Shown in pieces: positions 9,245-18,600 of a stretch of 64,000 nt of DNA. Every line of letters starts with the position of its first letter. The first letter of the stretch is position 1. Location: contig CAKTTC010000002.1 in NCBI GenBank assembly GCA_934613645.1, forward strand, positions 192,638-256,637, given 5' to 3'. A program made the position numbers and the translations under genes. This stretch comes from an uncultured Opitutales bacterium. GTDB lineage: Bacteria; Verrucomicrobiota; Verrucomicrobiia; Opitutales; Intestinicryptomonadaceae. The notes under the pieces are model-generated. The model had not been told where the DNA came from and ran no database searches. It saw only the letters and a program-made list of their open reading frames with translations.

Positions 9245-9517
9245 TTAGCGGCGCAATTTCAAACGCTGAATGAGGTCGTTGTATCTTTCAAGAGACTTGC
9301 CCTTGAGGTAGTCCAACAGTCTTCTTCTGCGGCTTGTCATAGCCAAGAGGCCTCTGCGCGAGTGGAAGTCCTTCTTATTTGTGGACAGGTGGGCTGTCAA
9401 GTGGGCGATTCTCGCCGTCAACAACGCTACCTGAACTTCGCAAGAACCCGTGTCTTTGTCGTCGAGACGGTATTCCTTGATGATTGCCTGTTTGTCTATT
9501 GTATTGTGGTCTGACAT
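9245..9517 (-). CDS. rpsO: Small ribosomal subunit protein uS15
   Basis: 90 residues from ATG at 9517 (MSDHNTIDKQ). A longer in-frame reading from 9589 adds 24 residues foreign to the family and is rejected. The conserved uS15 core is visible: DTGSCEVQVALLTARI, then LTAHL, DFHSRRGLL and the Arg-rich stretch before LLDYLKG. It binds 16S rRNA in the platform. An A/G-rich AGAAAGA precedes the start, a weak Shine-Dalgarno. The 260 bases upstream (9518-9777) hold no gene that I recognise. Confidence 0.96.
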   Translation of the reverse strand: MSDHNTIDKQAIIKEYRLDDKDTGSCEVQVALLTARIAHLTAHLSTNKKDFHSRRGLLAMTSRRRRLLDYLKGKSLERYNDLIQRLKLRR

Positions 9518-9777
9518 TTTTTGTATCTTTCTATAGGCACAACTTTTTGGCGAAGAACCCTCTTCGCGCGAACTCGGCACCGCGCCCAATTCGCCGTCTT
9601 AACTTGCGTGGCAAGTGTTGCGGAAAAACAATCCTCGCCGAAAGCCGCCCGAGGCTACTTTCAAACGCGACAGTTTTTCTGACGCTTATTGAGAGAAATA
9701 TCCTCCAGAAAAACCCCAGCCTTGCAAGACTATTTTTCGGCTTTTTTGCTTTTTTTAAGCGCGCGGCACGCGGCGGG

Positions 9778-10572
9778 TTATTCCGCAGCGGCGGCGGGCG
9801 AGTAGCCGAGTTTTGCGGAAACGGTGGCGGCTTTCTGCCTCATAATTTCGCCGATTTTCGGGAAGTCGGCGGCGGGCATTCTGTCGGAAGGCCCTGTAAT
9901 CCATATGGCGGCCACCGGGCGAGACTGGTAGTCGAAAACGGGAACGCCCACACAGTTTGCGCCGTTGAGGTATTCCTGATTGTCGACGGCATAGCCGCAG
10001 CGGCGCACGCGGGCAAGTTCGTCCAGAAAGCGGCGGCGGTCGGTTATGGTGTTGTCGGTAAAGCGCGAAAACTCCGTCCGCGCCAAGATGTCGGACACTT
10101 CGCTTTCGGGCAGAAACGCCAGAATGGCCTTTGCGGGCGCGGAACTGTTGAGCGGGCATTTCAGCCCCACCCTGCCCGTAAAACTGAAGAAGTTTTTGCC
10201 GAAAACCTGATCAATCATAATAACCTCGTTTTCCGACAAAATCCCGAGCATAACAGTCTCTACGAGGGTGTCGCGAATGTCCGCCATAACGTCGTGCGCG
10301 GCGGAAATGATGTTTTCCTCGCCGATGGCGTCGTAGGCGAGGGAGATGAATTTTTTTGAAATGCTGTAGCGCGAAGTTTTGGAGTCTTTTACAATCATTC
10401 CGTAGTCGAGCATAGTATAGATTATGCGGAATACGATGGATTCCGTGTAGCCCGTTTTCCGCGCAATCTCAGCGCGGGTAAGTCCCGCGCGCGACTTGGA
10501 AAGCTCGCGCAAAACGCACAGGCTCTTTACTACGTTGGGAATGTGATAGCGTTTGTATTTGAACTCTTCCAT
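9778..10572 (-). CDS. IclR-family transcriptional regulator
   Basis: 264 residues. N-terminal winged HTH at about 12-70 (LTRAEIARKTGYTESIVFRIIYTML) and C-terminal IclR effector domain at about 85-250, including the YAVDNQEYLNGANCVGVPVFD segment that lines the ligand pocket. IclR proteins sense small carbon compounds and repress or activate catabolic operons. It lies 1 base downstream of the aldose-epimerase gene on the same strand, so it is probably co-transcribed and controls that sugar locus or itself. The ligand cannot be read from the sequence. Confidence 0.9.
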   Translation of the reverse strand: MEEFKYKRYHIPNVVKSLCVLRELSKSRAGLTRAEIARKTGYTESIVFRIIYTMLDYGMIVKDSKTSRYSISKKFISLAYDAIGEENIISAAHDVMADIRDTLVETVMLGILSENEVIMIDQVFGKNFFSFTGRVGLKCPLNSSAPAKAILAFLPESEVSDILARTEFSRFTDNTITDRRRFLDELARVRRCGYAVDNQEYLNGANCVGVPVFDYQSRPVAAIWITGPSDRMPAADFPKIGEIMRQKAATVSAKLGYSPAAAAE

Positions 10573-10573
10573 C

Positions 10574-11485
10574 TTACATCAGCGAAATTTCCACCACGAA
10601 AGACTTCGACTTGCCCGCGTCCACAAAATGGACGGGCTTTGAGGCGGAATTGGGCATATTCATCCACGGCTCTACGCAGTAGTATTTGGCGTCGTCGCTT
10701 TCCGTCCACGTTACGATTGTTGTTGCAATGTTGGAGGAATCGCCGAAGCCCACGCGAATTGTGATGTCTTCTTCGCCGTTTTTGGAACCGAAACGAACCG
10801 CATTCGATTTCAGCTTCGTGTGGATTCTGTTCCACATGTCGGCGTCGGCAAAACACATTTGCGTCAAGTCCGCAGGCTCGAAAGAGCCGTCGGGGCGGAT
10901 ATGGAACGCCTTTTTGGCGTCGCAGACAAGGCGGTAGTCTTTGCGCCCAGCCCCCGCGTGCCACGGCAGCTGAAAATACGGGTGAAGCCCCGCCCCCCAC
11001 GGCAGCGGCTGCGTGCCCCTGTTTACAAGCATAAGCTCGCAGTTGAACGCCAGTTCGCCGAAGCGGTATGTAATTGAAAATTCGTAGTCGAAGGGATAGG
11101 CGGCTTTCGCTTCGGCGGAGGGCTTGTAGATTGCCTTCAGGGAGGTGTCGCCCATTTCGATTATGTCGAAGTCGCCGTCGATTGCGTAGCCGTGCTTGCG
11201 CATCGGCAGGATTTCGCCCGAGGGCGTTTTCCAGAAGCCCTCCTTCCCGTCCACAAAAGACGCCCCCGCGAACGGAAACAAAATCGGCATTCCGCCGTGA
11301 AGCGCGGAAAAATCCACCGAAGCCAAATCGACGTTGTCGGGCGCGTAGATTACGTCGCGGACTGAGCCGTCCGCCATTGACAAATTCCAGTTCATTATGC
11401 GCGCGCCCTTTGCGCAAAGCAGATACGTAGACGCCCCAGCGTCAACCCTGTATAGTTTGTTTTTGCCGACTTCCAATATCTCCAT
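10574..11485 (-). CDS. Aldose 1-epimerase (mutarotase) family protein
   Basis: 303 residues, no signal peptide, cytoplasmic. Galactose-mutarotase beta-sandwich with the expected catalytic positions: His98 in RKHGY, His168 in GLHPYF (general acid) and Glu272 in YCVEPW (general base). Enzymes of this fold interconvert alpha and beta anomers of aldoses or, in a subgroup, hexose-6-phosphates. First gene of a two-gene unit with the IclR regulator (1-base gap), so probably part of sugar catabolism under local control. Exact sugar unknown. Confidence 0.85.
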   Translation of the reverse strand: MEILEVGKNKLYRVDAGASTYLLCAKGARIMNWNLSMADGSVRDVIYAPDNVDLASVDFSALHGGMPILFPFAGASFVDGKEGFWKTPSGEILPMRKHGYAIDGDFDIIEMGDTSLKAIYKPSAEAKAAYPFDYEFSITYRFGELAFNCELMLVNRGTQPLPWGAGLHPYFQLPWHAGAGRKDYRLVCDAKKAFHIRPDGSFEPADLTQMCFADADMWNRIHTKLKSNAVRFGSKNGEEDITIRVGFGDSSNIATTIVTWTESDDAKYYCVEPWMNMPNSASKPVHFVDAGKSKSFVVEISLM

Positions 11486-11597
11486 TCTTCAATTAGACAA
11501 CGCCCCGAAATCTTTTTCAATCCAATTCTGAAATTTCGATTTTTTTGCTTTTTTATTCTTCCAAAAGCGGGATTTTTAGTTTTAATAAAACCGACAA

Positions 11598-12395
11598 ATG
11601 AAAGAATATCTCAATCTTCTCAGACACGTTTTGGAAAACGGCAAAGAACGCTCCGACAGAACGGGCGTAGGCACGATTGGCGTTTTCGGCGCGCAGGCGC
11701 GCTTCGACCTGCGCAAATCGTTCCCGCTTTTGACCACAAAAAAGCTCCACACGCGCTCAATTATCCACGAACTTCTCTGGTTCATAAAGGGCGACACAAA
11801 CGTAAAATACCTCCACGACAACAAAGTATCCATTTGGGACGAATGGGCCGACAAAAACGGCGACCTCGGCAGAATCTACGGGGCGCAGTGGACCGACTGG
11901 ATTTCGCCCGACGGCAGGCACATCAACCAACTCAAACAGGTGGAGCAATCGCTTAAAAACGACCCGTTCGGACGCAGGCACATTGTGTGCGCGTGGAACC
12001 CCGGAGAGCTTGACAAAATGGCGTTGCCGCCGTGCCACGCAATGTTCCAGTTCTATGTTTCGCCCGACGGCGAACTGAGCTGCCAGCTCTACCAGCGCAG
12101 TGCCGATCTTTTCCTCGGCGTGCCGTTCAACATAGCCTCATACGCAATGCTTACTATGATGATGGCTCAGGTTTGCGGCTACAAGGCGGGCGAATTTGTC
12201 CACACTTTCGGCGACCTGCACATATACAAAAACCACCTCGAGCAGGTAAAGCTGCAGCTCTCGCGCGAGCCGCGCCCGCTGCCCGTAATGAAGCTCAACC
12301 CCGAACGCACGCGTCTGGAGGATTTCGTTTTCGAAGACTTTTCCCTTGAGGGCTACGACCCGCACCCGACGATAAAAGCCCCCATCGCCGTATGA
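11598..12395 (+). CDS. thyA: Thymidylate synthase
   Basis: 265 residues. Methylates dUMP to dTMP using methylene-tetrahydrofolate, producing dihydrofolate. The nucleophile Cys146 lies in LPPCHAMFQFYV; the N-terminal Arg loop (RSDRTGVGT), the RSADLFLGVPFNIASYA dUMP-binding stretch and the C-terminal APIAV are all present. The gene overlaps folA by 4 bases (ATGA), so synthesis of the enzyme producing dihydrofolate is coupled to that of the enzyme reducing it. Preceded by an AT-rich promoter-like region at about 11500-11595. Confidence 0.97.
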   Translation: MKEYLNLLRHVLENGKERSDRTGVGTIGVFGAQARFDLRKSFPLLTTKKLHTRSIIHELLWFIKGDTNVKYLHDNKVSIWDEWADKNGDLGRIYGAQWTDWISPDGRHINQLKQVEQSLKNDPFGRRHIVCAWNPGELDKMALPPCHAMFQFYVSPDGELSCQLYQRSADLFLGVPFNIASYAMLTMMMAQVCGYKAGEFVHTFGDLHIYKNHLEQVKLQLSREPRPLPVMKLNPERTRLEDFVFEDFSLEGYDPHPTIKAPIAV

Positions 12396-12892
12396 GCAGA
12401 ATAAAGGCAATAGCGGCAGTCGCGCTCAACGGGGTTATCGGCAACGGGCTGAAAATTCCGTGGCATATTTCGGAGGACTTCAAACACTTCAAGAAAACGA
12501 CATCGGGCGCAATAGTGGTAATGGGGCGCAAAACGTGGGACAGCCTCGGGCGGCGTCCGTTGCCCAACCGCGAGAACGTCGTGATAACCTCTAACCCCGC
12601 GGCGGTCGAAAACGCGCGCGCCTTCGCGAGCCTGAAAGAGTGCCTCAACGCCTACGCCGACGACCCGCGCACAGTCTGGATTTGCGGCGGCGCAAGCCTC
12701 TACAAAACCGCCCTTCCCCTCTGCGAAGAGATAGTTTTAAGCCGCGTGAAAATGCGCCCGCAAGGCGACATCTTCTTCCCCGACACCCGCGCGCTTTTCA
12801 AAAAAACGACAACGCTTTCAAAGTCGGGCAAATTCAACGTAGTCCGCTACGTCCGCAAAAGCGCGAACATCTCGGCGCAAAAAACGGTCTAA
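12392..12892 (+). CDS. folA: Dihydrofolate reductase
   Basis: 166 residues, usual size. Reduces dihydrofolate to tetrahydrofolate with NADPH. Typical motifs: AVALNGVIGNGLKIPWHISEDFKHFK (substrate pocket and Met20-type loop, here with Asp27-equivalent E/D region), VVMGRKTWDSLG (NADPH), and VWICGGASLYK. The start codon overlaps the thyA stop. A zinc protease gene follows after 6 bases. Confidence 0.96.
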   Translation: MSRIKAIAAVALNGVIGNGLKIPWHISEDFKHFKKTTSGAIVVMGRKTWDSLGRRPLPNRENVVITSNPAAVENARAFASLKECLNAYADDPRTVWICGGASLYKTALPLCEEIVLSRVKMRPQGDIFFPDTRALFKKTTTLSKSGKFNVVRYVRKSANISAQKTV

Positions 12893-12898
12893 GAAGAT

Positions 12899-13570
12899 AT
12901 GAACTTTTTGTTTTTTATAATTATCCCGATAATAATAGGTCTTTACGCGCAGGCGAAAGTTTCGTCGGCTTACGAAAAATACGTGCGCGTGCACACGCGC
13001 AACGGGCTGTCCGGCAGAGACGCCGCAGAGGCGGTTCTGCGCGCGGCGGGAATTTACGATGTCGAAATAACTGAAATCGACGGCAAGCTCACCGACCACT
13101 ACGACCCCACGCGCAAGGTGCTGGCACTCAGCCGCGAAATCTACCGCGGCACAAGCATAGCCTCCGTTGGCGTAGCCGCCCACGAAGCCGGACACGCCGT
13201 GCAGCACAAAACGCAATACGCCCCGCTCAACCTCAGAATGGCACTCGTGCCCATAACGAACTTTGCAAGCCAGCTTCTGCCGATTGTAATGCTTGGCGGC
13301 TTTTTCCTCTTTCACAGCATAACGACAATCTATGTGGCTGTGGGCATATACCTCGTGCTTGCGGTGTTCCAGCTTGTTACGCTGCCCGTGGAGTTCGACG
13401 CCTCCAACCGCGCAAAACGCTACCTGTATTCGCTCGGAATTATCGAACCCGACGAACGCGACGGCGTTGCGTGCGTGCTGAATGCGGCGGCGTTCACCTA
13501 CGTTGCGGCGTTTGTGTCTTCGCTGGGCTGGCTTTTGTATATGCTTTCAATGGCAAACAACCGACGTTAA
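12899..13570 (+). CDS. Membrane zinc metallopeptidase, YugP type
   Basis: 223 residues. The zinc motif HEAGH is at 95-99, inside VAAHEAGHAVQH. Membrane segments are seen at about 2-17, near 120-145 and at about 198-218, placing the catalytic domain at the inner membrane. The protein matches the YugP/DUF neutral zinc metallopeptidase group. Substrates are unknown; a membrane quality-control role is often assumed. It sits 6 bases after folA and 6 bases before the lipoprotein gene, so thyA-folA-protease-lipoprotein look like one operon. Confidence 0.88.
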   Translation: MNFLFFIIIPIIIGLYAQAKVSSAYEKYVRVHTRNGLSGRDAAEAVLRAAGIYDVEITEIDGKLTDHYDPTRKVLALSREIYRGTSIASVGVAAHEAGHAVQHKTQYAPLNLRMALVPITNFASQLLPIVMLGGFFLFHSITTIYVAVGIYLVLAVFQLVTLPVEFDASNRAKRYLYSLGIIEPDERDGVACVLNAAAFTYVAAFVSSLGWLLYMLSMANNRR

Positions 13571-13576
13571 AAAACG

Positions 13577-15178
13577 ATGAAAAAAATACCCGTTCTGCTT
13601 GCGCTCGCCCTGCTTTCGGCGTGCGCGCCCGACCCCGACAAATCGGCAGCCCAAGAGTATGTCGAAGCGGTAAAACAAACGCGGACTGCAAACGCGCTTT
13701 TCGAACAAGCTCACTTTGCCGAAGCCCTGAAAAACTTCACTCAGGCCGACGCGAAAATAGAGACAATCCTCGAAAAATACCCGTCGAGCTCCATTGCCCT
13801 AAAGCTCGTTTCCGAAAACGGCGTGAAAGTTGGCGACTTCGGATACGATGCGTTGCGGGCAAAAATAATTCCGTCGCTCGGGGCAATAACAAACCCCAAG
13901 TTGGCGAAAGTTTCTGCGGCGTGGGCGATTGCCTCGTTCGCAAAAACTGAAGCCGAAAAGGCGGCGGCGTTCGAGCGCATTGCCCGCGAAGTTGCGGAAT
14001 CGGACAAGTTTTCTGCCGCCGAAAAAGCCGAAATATTTGACGCCGTTCCCGTCCGCATTGCGCGCCCCGTTTTGCAAACCGCGACGCAACAACCCGCAAC
14101 AGCCCCCGCCCCGAAACAGACGCCGCAAACGCTTCAAAAAGCCGAGGCCGACAAACTGCTGGCGGAGGCAAAAAACAACGCCCTTTACTGCTCTTTCAAC
14201 CTCTCCGCGGCGGAATCGCTGCTTGAAAAGGCGAAAACAGTTCCGCAGCAAAGGCGCGCGGAATTTTCAAAAATACTGCGCACGGCAACCGAACAGGCCG
14301 ACAAAATAAGCGTGGTGTCGCTGAAGGAAAAGGCGTTTGCAATTCTGGCGGCGGCGGCGGCGCAAGTGGGCGACGAATCGCTTACGCTCGAGCTTTTGGC
14401 GAAAATCAAGACCCCCGAATCGCTCGAAAAAGTTTTCGTAACGCTGGCGGCGAACCTTGCAAAAACAAGAAACTACGCGGCGGCTCTGGGAACGGTTGCA
14501 AAAATAAAAAATCCGCAAACGCGCGACGAATTCGTGAAAACGCTCTCCGAAAACGCCGCCCAAGTCGGCAGGTTCGACACTGCCACGGAAGTTGCGCGGC
14601 AAATATCGGCACTCGCCGTCCGCAACGATGTTATGGCTAAAATTGCCGTGCTTGCCCACGACTCGGGAAACGGAGCGGCTTGCGTTGCGGCTGTTTCCAA
14701 CATAGACGTTTCCAATCTCGACTGCCTGCGACAGTTTCTGAAATACGCGCCCGCCTCCGCCGAAAAATCGGCCTCAAGCGCGGCGACTGCGGCGGCGAAA
14801 ATCCTGCTCAAGCAAAACGCGGCAATCTCGAAGGCGTTGCTTGACATTGCAGTGAAACATTTCGACAATTCCCCAAAAACGGCGGTTTTCATAGCCGACA
14901 TTCTCGTAAAGTCGGGGCGCAGTGCCGATGCGCTCGGGTTTGTGAAATCGGTGTCGGGGAAGCTCGGAAGTTCGGCTGCCGACGTTTCGGTAAAAACGGC
15001 AATTTGCGCCGCGCAGTCTGACCCGCAAAAGGCGGAGGAGCTTCTCGCGGAAATTTCGCGGAAAACGGCTCTCGAAAGCGCGGCAAACAAAGCAGCTTTC
15101 GCGCTCGACGTGCAAAATTCGGCTCTTTCGGGCGAGGCAAAAAGAAAAATTCTGGGCGGGCTTCTGAAAATAAAATAG
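13577..15178 (+). CDS. Putative lipoprotein with helical repeat array
   Basis: 533 residues. A lipoprotein signal (LLALALLSAC, Cys16) is followed by about 500 residues of Ala-, Lys- and Glu-rich helical hairpins that read like degenerate TPR/HEAT repeats of about 30-35 residues (for example EKVFVTLAANLAKTRNYAAA, then EFVKTLSENAAQVGRFDTA). Probably a periplasm-facing scaffold anchored by lipid. No catalytic motif is visible. It ends the thyA operon and is followed by a hairpin terminator. Family not recognised. Confidence 0.75.
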   Translation: MKKIPVLLALALLSACAPDPDKSAAQEYVEAVKQTRTANALFEQAHFAEALKNFTQADAKIETILEKYPSSSIALKLVSENGVKVGDFGYDALRAKIIPSLGAITNPKLAKVSAAWAIASFAKTEAEKAAAFERIAREVAESDKFSAAEKAEIFDAVPVRIARPVLQTATQQPATAPAPKQTPQTLQKAEADKLLAEAKNNALYCSFNLSAAESLLEKAKTVPQQRRAEFSKILRTATEQADKISVVSLKEKAFAILAAAAAQVGDESLTLELLAKIKTPESLEKVFVTLAANLAKTRNYAAALGTVAKIKNPQTRDEFVKTLSENAAQVGRFDTATEVARQISALAVRNDVMAKIAVLAHDSGNGAACVAAVSNIDVSNLDCLRQFLKYAPASAEKSASSAATAAAKILLKQNAAISKALLDIAVKHFDNSPKTAVFIADILVKSGRSADALGFVKSVSGKLGSSAADVSVKTAICAAQSDPQKAEELLAEISRKTALESAANKAAFALDVQNSALSGEAKRKILGGLLKIK

Positions 15179-15203
15179 CCCGCGCCGACGAATTTATGCG
15201 CAC

Positions 15204-15233
15204 AAAAGGCGGCTGTTAAAAGTCGCCTTTTTT
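15204..15233 (+). terminator. Rho-independent terminator of the thyA operon
   Basis: AAAAGGCG (15204-15211) pairs with CGCCTTTT (15224-15231) and runs into T-rich sequence, 26 bases after the stop. Just beyond it, a short direct repeat of GGAATCCCGATTCC-like sequence lies at about 15240-15278. Confidence 0.65.
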
Positions 15234-15305
15234 GTTTTGGAAATCCCGATTCCTTGTGCTTTGGAATCCCGATTCCGAACGGGAAAAATCTTTTTGTGCG
15301 GGCAC

Positions 15306-15338
15306 AAAAAAAGGGCGGCTAAGCCGCCCGATTTTTTT
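15306..15338. terminator. Terminator of rpsU
   Basis: Perfect GGGCGGC/GCCGCCC stem (15313-15319 with 15323-15329, loop TAA) flanked by A7 and T7; placed right after the rpsU stop on the minus strand and able to work in both directions. Confidence 0.8.
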
Positions 15339-15341
15339 GAA

Positions 15342-15542
15342 TTAGCGATTTTCGTAACGCTGACGGAGCATATTATTGAATGCTGCAACCTTGCGCTTGC
15401 GACGTTTGATTTCGCAGGGCTTTTCAAAGTAGCGCTTCTGGCGGACGTCTCTGATGACGCCTTCCCTGTCAAGCTTCTTCTTCAAGCGACGAAGAGCCTT
15501 TTCCATAGCTTCACCTTTGCGTAATTTTACTTCTACCGGCAT
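15342..15542 (-). CDS. rpsU: Small ribosomal subunit protein bS21
   Basis: 66 residues with the bS21 signature (VEVKLRKGEAMEKALRRLKKK, then a basic C-terminus KRRKRKVAAFNNMLRQRY). It binds the 3' end region of 16S rRNA and assists initiation. The gene stands alone between its own terminator and a strong ribosome binding site, unlike the rpsU-dnaG-rpoD arrangement of proteobacteria. Confidence 0.95.
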   Translation of the reverse strand: MPVEVKLRKGEAMEKALRRLKKKLDREGVIRDVRQKRYFEKPCEIKRRKRKVAAFNNMLRQRYENR

Positions 15543-15548
15543 TTCAAT

Positions 15549-15559
15549 TCACCTCCTTC
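15549..15559 (-). promoter_or_regulatory. Strong Shine-Dalgarno of rpsU
   Basis: On the minus strand GAAGGAGGTGA lies 6 bases before the rpsU ATG, nearly a full anti-16S match. Many other genes in the window lack any such site, so this one stands out and fixes the start. Confidence 0.85.
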
Positions 15560-15584
15560 TATTCAAATATTTTCCATTTATAAA

Positions 15585-15617
15585 TGAAAAATTGCGGTAG
15601 ATGTTAGCCTGCCGCAA
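15585..15617 (-). terminator. Possible terminator of the haem/propeller gene
   Basis: On the minus strand TTGCGG (15612-15617) pairs with CCGCAA (15592-15597) across a 14-base loop and is followed by TTTTTC. It is 19 bases past the stop of the 15636-18911 gene. The long loop makes it weaker than the others. Confidence 0.45.
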
Positions 15618-15635
15618 AATTTCGTCAAGACATTT

Positions 15636-18600
15636 TTACGGATTATTTTGGGGCTGCGGATACTCCTGCGCGGGCGGGTCGATAACTTTGTCCCAATATT
15701 TTTTGTCGGCCTCGAAGGCGTCGAAGTTTGTCAAATCGTCGTCTTTGCCGACAATTCCGCGGCGCAACAGCGCGCCGTAATACGCGCCGCGCGGCTTGTA
15801 GTTTTTGTCTGTGTAGCGCGGGTTGTGGGCGGCAAGGTAGTCGCGCGCTTTTGTTATGGCTGCGAGAACCGTTTTGTAGTCGGCATCGTCGGTGCTTTTG
15901 AATATCGAAGGGTGCGATACTCCGCCCCTGCCCCCCGCCTTTTTGGAGAGCGGCGCAACAAGCACAGGGGAATCGGCGGGGCGCGTGAAGTTGAACGCCG
16001 CATGCGCCGAAAGCCTGTTGCGCGGAGAGTTCTTGGGCAGATTCCACAGCCAGATCCAAGTATCGGGGTCGCGGGTGTCGCCCGACATCATTCGCGGGAG
16101 GAAGAGTTTCCCGTTGTGGCATTTCGAGCAACGGCGGTCGAAAACCTCCGCCATTGATTTATTTTCCGCCCAGTTTTCGTCGGCGCGCATGAGAATGTTT
16201 GAGTAGTAGTAGCCCAGCATTCCCGACTGAACCGCCGCCGAAGACTCCGCCGCCGTGCCGCCCATATCGAGCCACGCGTAGAGCCTGCGCAATTCGGCGG
16301 GCGCAAGGCGAACCCCTTTGTGGCTGCCGTCGATTTTCCCGACCATATCGCTGCCGCCGCTGCCGAAAGTGCGCGGGGGCATATTACCGTCGCGGTCGTC
16401 GCCCTCCTTTATCTGGCGGAGTGTGCGCAACGCCCAATACGAGCGCGGGAACATCGGCCCCATACCCGCCGACAAATCGACTTTCCCCCTGAAGTCGCGC
16501 GGGTTGTGGCAGCGCACGCAGTGCTTGTCGAGAACGGGCTGAATGTCGCGCACGAAGTCGATTACCTCGCGCGGCGAAATGCCGTCAACGGGCGCGATTT
16601 TGTCGGCGGCGCGCGCCAACGCCTTGGGCGTTTTTTTAAGCGGCGGCGGAGCCATATCGCGGTGTTCGTGGCAGCCTATGCAGGAGGTTGTAGTGCCGTT
16701 TACAAAATTGGTAAAACTCTGCATGCGCTTGATTGCCCTGCCGTTTTCGTCCAAAGCCACAAAGCTGAGGGCGCGGTTTGCGGGGGCTTTGAAGTGCGCC
16801 GAGCCGTCGTCCTCGACATTCACTGTGCCAAGACAGCGTTCGAAACTGAACGTGCCGCGCAGCGAAATTGGCTCTTCGCCGCCGAAAAGGTGAATCATGT
16901 TCGGCAAAACCTCCAAAACGAGAAGCTTTTTGATGTCGCCGCGCTTTACGCCGCGCATATTGCGCCCGATTGAGGAATCGACAACAACTACAGTTGCCTC
17001 GTCGGTGTCGTAGTCGGCCATATCGGCGGGCATTTGCTCGCGCGGGCGTTTGCGGACGGGCTGGGCGTCGAAAATATGCGTTCCCGCAAAGGGCTTGAAC
17101 GACTCGGGCAGTTCGAGCGCGAAGGCGTGCCCCTGCAGGTCGAAGACGTAGAGCCTGTCGTTTTCCGACGCAAGAATGTAGTTTGCCGAAAGCGGGAACG
17201 GCGTTGAAAGCTGCATGTCGGGGTGGTCGCCCGAAACGAAGCTCATTGACTTGTAGTCGCCGGGATTGCGGGGGTTGTCGATTACGGCAAGCTGCCCTTT
17301 GTGGTCGCGCCGCCCGTGGAAAGTCGAGTAGCAGAAGGCGTATTTGTTTTCGCGCGGGAAGGGCTTGGCGTCGATTAGCAGCCCGCGCGGAATGTCGTTG
17401 CCGAAGAAAACCATATCGTTTGCGCCGTTGGGGTCTTTCTTCCACAGCCCGTGGAAGTTGAGCTGGCTTTTTTGGACGTATTCCCACTTCATATACACAA
17501 GGCGGCCGTCGGGGGTTACGGCGGGAGTGTTGTCCTGGTCGATGTTCGCGGAAATCTGGCGGAGGACGCGGTCGCGCGCATACCAGCGGTGCAGAACCGC
17601 CACGTCAACCATCCAGCACGGCACTGTGCGCTGACAGCGGCTCGAGACGAAAACGACGTCGCCGTCGGGCAGATACGTTCCCTCTATGTCGTCGAACTTT
17701 CCGCCCGAAAACGGGAACAGCTTCATTTGGCTGCCGTCGATTTTCGATTCGAACAAGTGGTATTGGTCGGTGCCGCCCTTGCGGTATGAGAACAGCATTT
17801 TGTCGGCGTCGTAGTCTACGCACACGTTGCGGACGCCGCCGCGCGGGTCGGAGAGCAGCTCCTCAACACTGTTTGTTTTGATGTTGAACTTTACGAGCTT
17901 GCCGCCCGCGGTTGAATACACGCAGCCGTCTTCGCGGGCGTCGGGCGGATTGACGGCAAGCATTCCGTGTTCGGCGGAATACTTCAGCTTTTTAAGCGGC
18001 GAGACAAAATTTTCGTCGTAGCCCGAAACGGCGTCGGGATAGCGGCCGAAATTGCCATACCAGTGGGCGTCGGGCGAAGTTCCGCGCATTGTGAAAACGA
18101 TTTCGTCGAAGTCGAGCGAAGCCAGCATTGCGGCGCGGGCGCGTTGATACGGATTCTCCACGGCGGGCGGCTCGGGAGTGTCGGAAAGCTCGATGTAGTC
18201 GAAAATTATCCACTGCGGAATTTTCAGCGATTTTGTTGCTTTTGACGGCAGCCCCTTGAGCGTAATGGAGTTTGCGCCCCTTTTCAGGCGGTCGCGCGGC
18301 ACGCGCACAACCGATGTTTTCGGAATGCCCCACGTCTGCGGGTGCAGCAGAACCGACGCGAAACACGGGTATTCGGTTTTGCCCTTCACATACCGGTATG
18401 GCAGGTAAAAGGTTTCAAGCGGCGCGCCGTTAAGCCCGACGCGCATTGAAACGTCGTTGACGCGCACGGGAGCTTTGTCGGCAAAGCCGATTTTCAAAAA
18501 CAGGTCGCCTGCGGGGATTTTTTCGAGGTCGAATTTTATCTCGAAGGGCGGATAGTCTTTCTTGTGCCTGTCAACATACTCCATCGCCGTGGCGGAATAC